From NCBI GenBank assembly GCA_027575805.1, contig JANBPU010000207.1, forward strand, positions 1 through 28,185: 28,185 bases of DNA, given 5' to 3'. The position numbers were made by a program, and so were the translations under genes. This DNA is from Mycoemilia scoparia. Lineage: Eukaryota; Kickxellomycota; Kickxellomycetes; Kickxellales; Kickxellaceae. This document shows, piece after piece, positions 27,940-28,185 of this stretch. Each line of letters begins with the position of its first letter. Within the stretch, counting starts at the first letter, position 1. The notes beneath the pieces are model-generated. The model was given only the letters and a program-made list of their open reading frames with translations. It was not told the origin of the DNA and did not search any database.

Positions 27940-27980
27940 GTGGCCACCAAAAATCGCCCTTCAAAAATTATCACCCGTAT
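27940..27980. repeat. Partial MITE-like element, copy H (right half only)
   Basis: Only the right end is recognisable: GGCCACCAAAAATCGCCCTT followed by CAAAAATTATCACCCGTAT. The matching left end is missing, so it is truncated or rearranged. Confidence 0.55.
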
Positions 27981-28185
27981 AATGCCTGTTATATCTTGTT
28001 TGAATTCCAGTGATGATCGCGCCCAATTGAACATATTATTTAGCGATCTATTTATTTGAATGAAATAGGAGTACTGCAATTTGCATTTTGTGTTGTTCAG
28101 GGAAAAAAATGCTCCCACAATGTTCTCTGGTACTTTCTGGCCAACATATAAAAGCAGTTTGAATAGCTAAAATATAAAGATTGAA

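Larger units (their letters stand above)
26910..28185. other. Gene-free right end rich in repeats
   Basis: It contains hairpin elements F, G and partial H, repeat family 2 copy 3, an ATTC tetranucleotide run (about 27141-27161) and a TG dinucleotide run (27877-27898). No coding region is supported. Confidence 0.55.

Noticed and set aside
1..28185. tRNA genes, looked for through B-box-like GGTTCGANTCC and its complement
   Set aside because: No match with a plausible cloverleaf was found; the nearest sequence (10288-10297) lies in a PEX10 exon.

Overview
The window is nuclear DNA from a fungus, most likely an AT-rich early-diverging lineage; Mucoromycota fits best and I do not claim a genus. 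The evidence is spliceosomal introns (mostly 80-180 nt, GTAAGT/GTATGT/GTGAGT-type donors, TATAG/CTAG-type acceptors), a fungus-specific UPF0658 membrane protein, peroxin PEX10 with a fungal-style N-terminus, and Sec18/NSF and TFIIF-beta. Coding DNA alternates with AT-rich intergenic DNA carrying short inverted-repeat elements. There is no sign of prokaryotic organisation, rRNA, tRNA or CRISPR.

Left part (1-6000): three abutting ~120-bp hairpin (MITE-like) elements occupy 28-389. Two minus-strand genes follow. Each encodes a Q/N/P/Y-rich protein whose second exon supplies or completes a cysteine-rich C-terminus (CYSTM-like): 929-1766 and about 3009-3435. Two diverged copies of a second repeat family lie between them. 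A divergent pair of candidate secreted proteins follows: a cysteine-rich one on the minus strand, 5254-5520, interrupted by an in-frame TAA or an unusually short intron, and one with a signal peptide on the plus strand, 5677-5904.

Middle (6000-18400): an AAAP/AVT-type amino-acid transporter (6569-7882, +); PEX10, which I reconstructed from six exons (8819-10652, -); an acidic, disordered unknown protein in two exons (11013-11806, -); three intronless unknown genes on the plus strand (12797-13561, 14310-14843, 15315-15854). Each of the three has a TATAAATA box, and the last two look like diverged tandem paralogs with about six membrane segments. Next come an eight-exon HSDL2-like short-chain dehydrogenase (16099-17619, -) with a Cys in place of the catalytic Ser, and a divergently transcribed intronless CIA2/MIP18 gene (17907-18380, +).

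Right part (18400-28185): Sec18/NSF (19032-21410, -) diverges from TFIIF beta (22200-23494, +, three exons). A UPF0658 multi-pass Golgi-type membrane protein (23917-25734, -) and a small uncertain ORF (26568-26909, -) follow. The right end is again rich in the hairpin elements and holds a third copy of the second repeat family.

The genes do not form one pathway. Housekeeping functions (vesicle fusion, transcription initiation, Fe-S delivery, peroxisome import, vacuolar or plasma-membrane amino-acid transport) are interleaved with lineage-specific membrane and secreted proteins. The most novel material is the intronless unknown-gene cluster at 12.7-15.9 kb, the secreted-protein pair at 5.2-5.9 kb and the two short repeat families.
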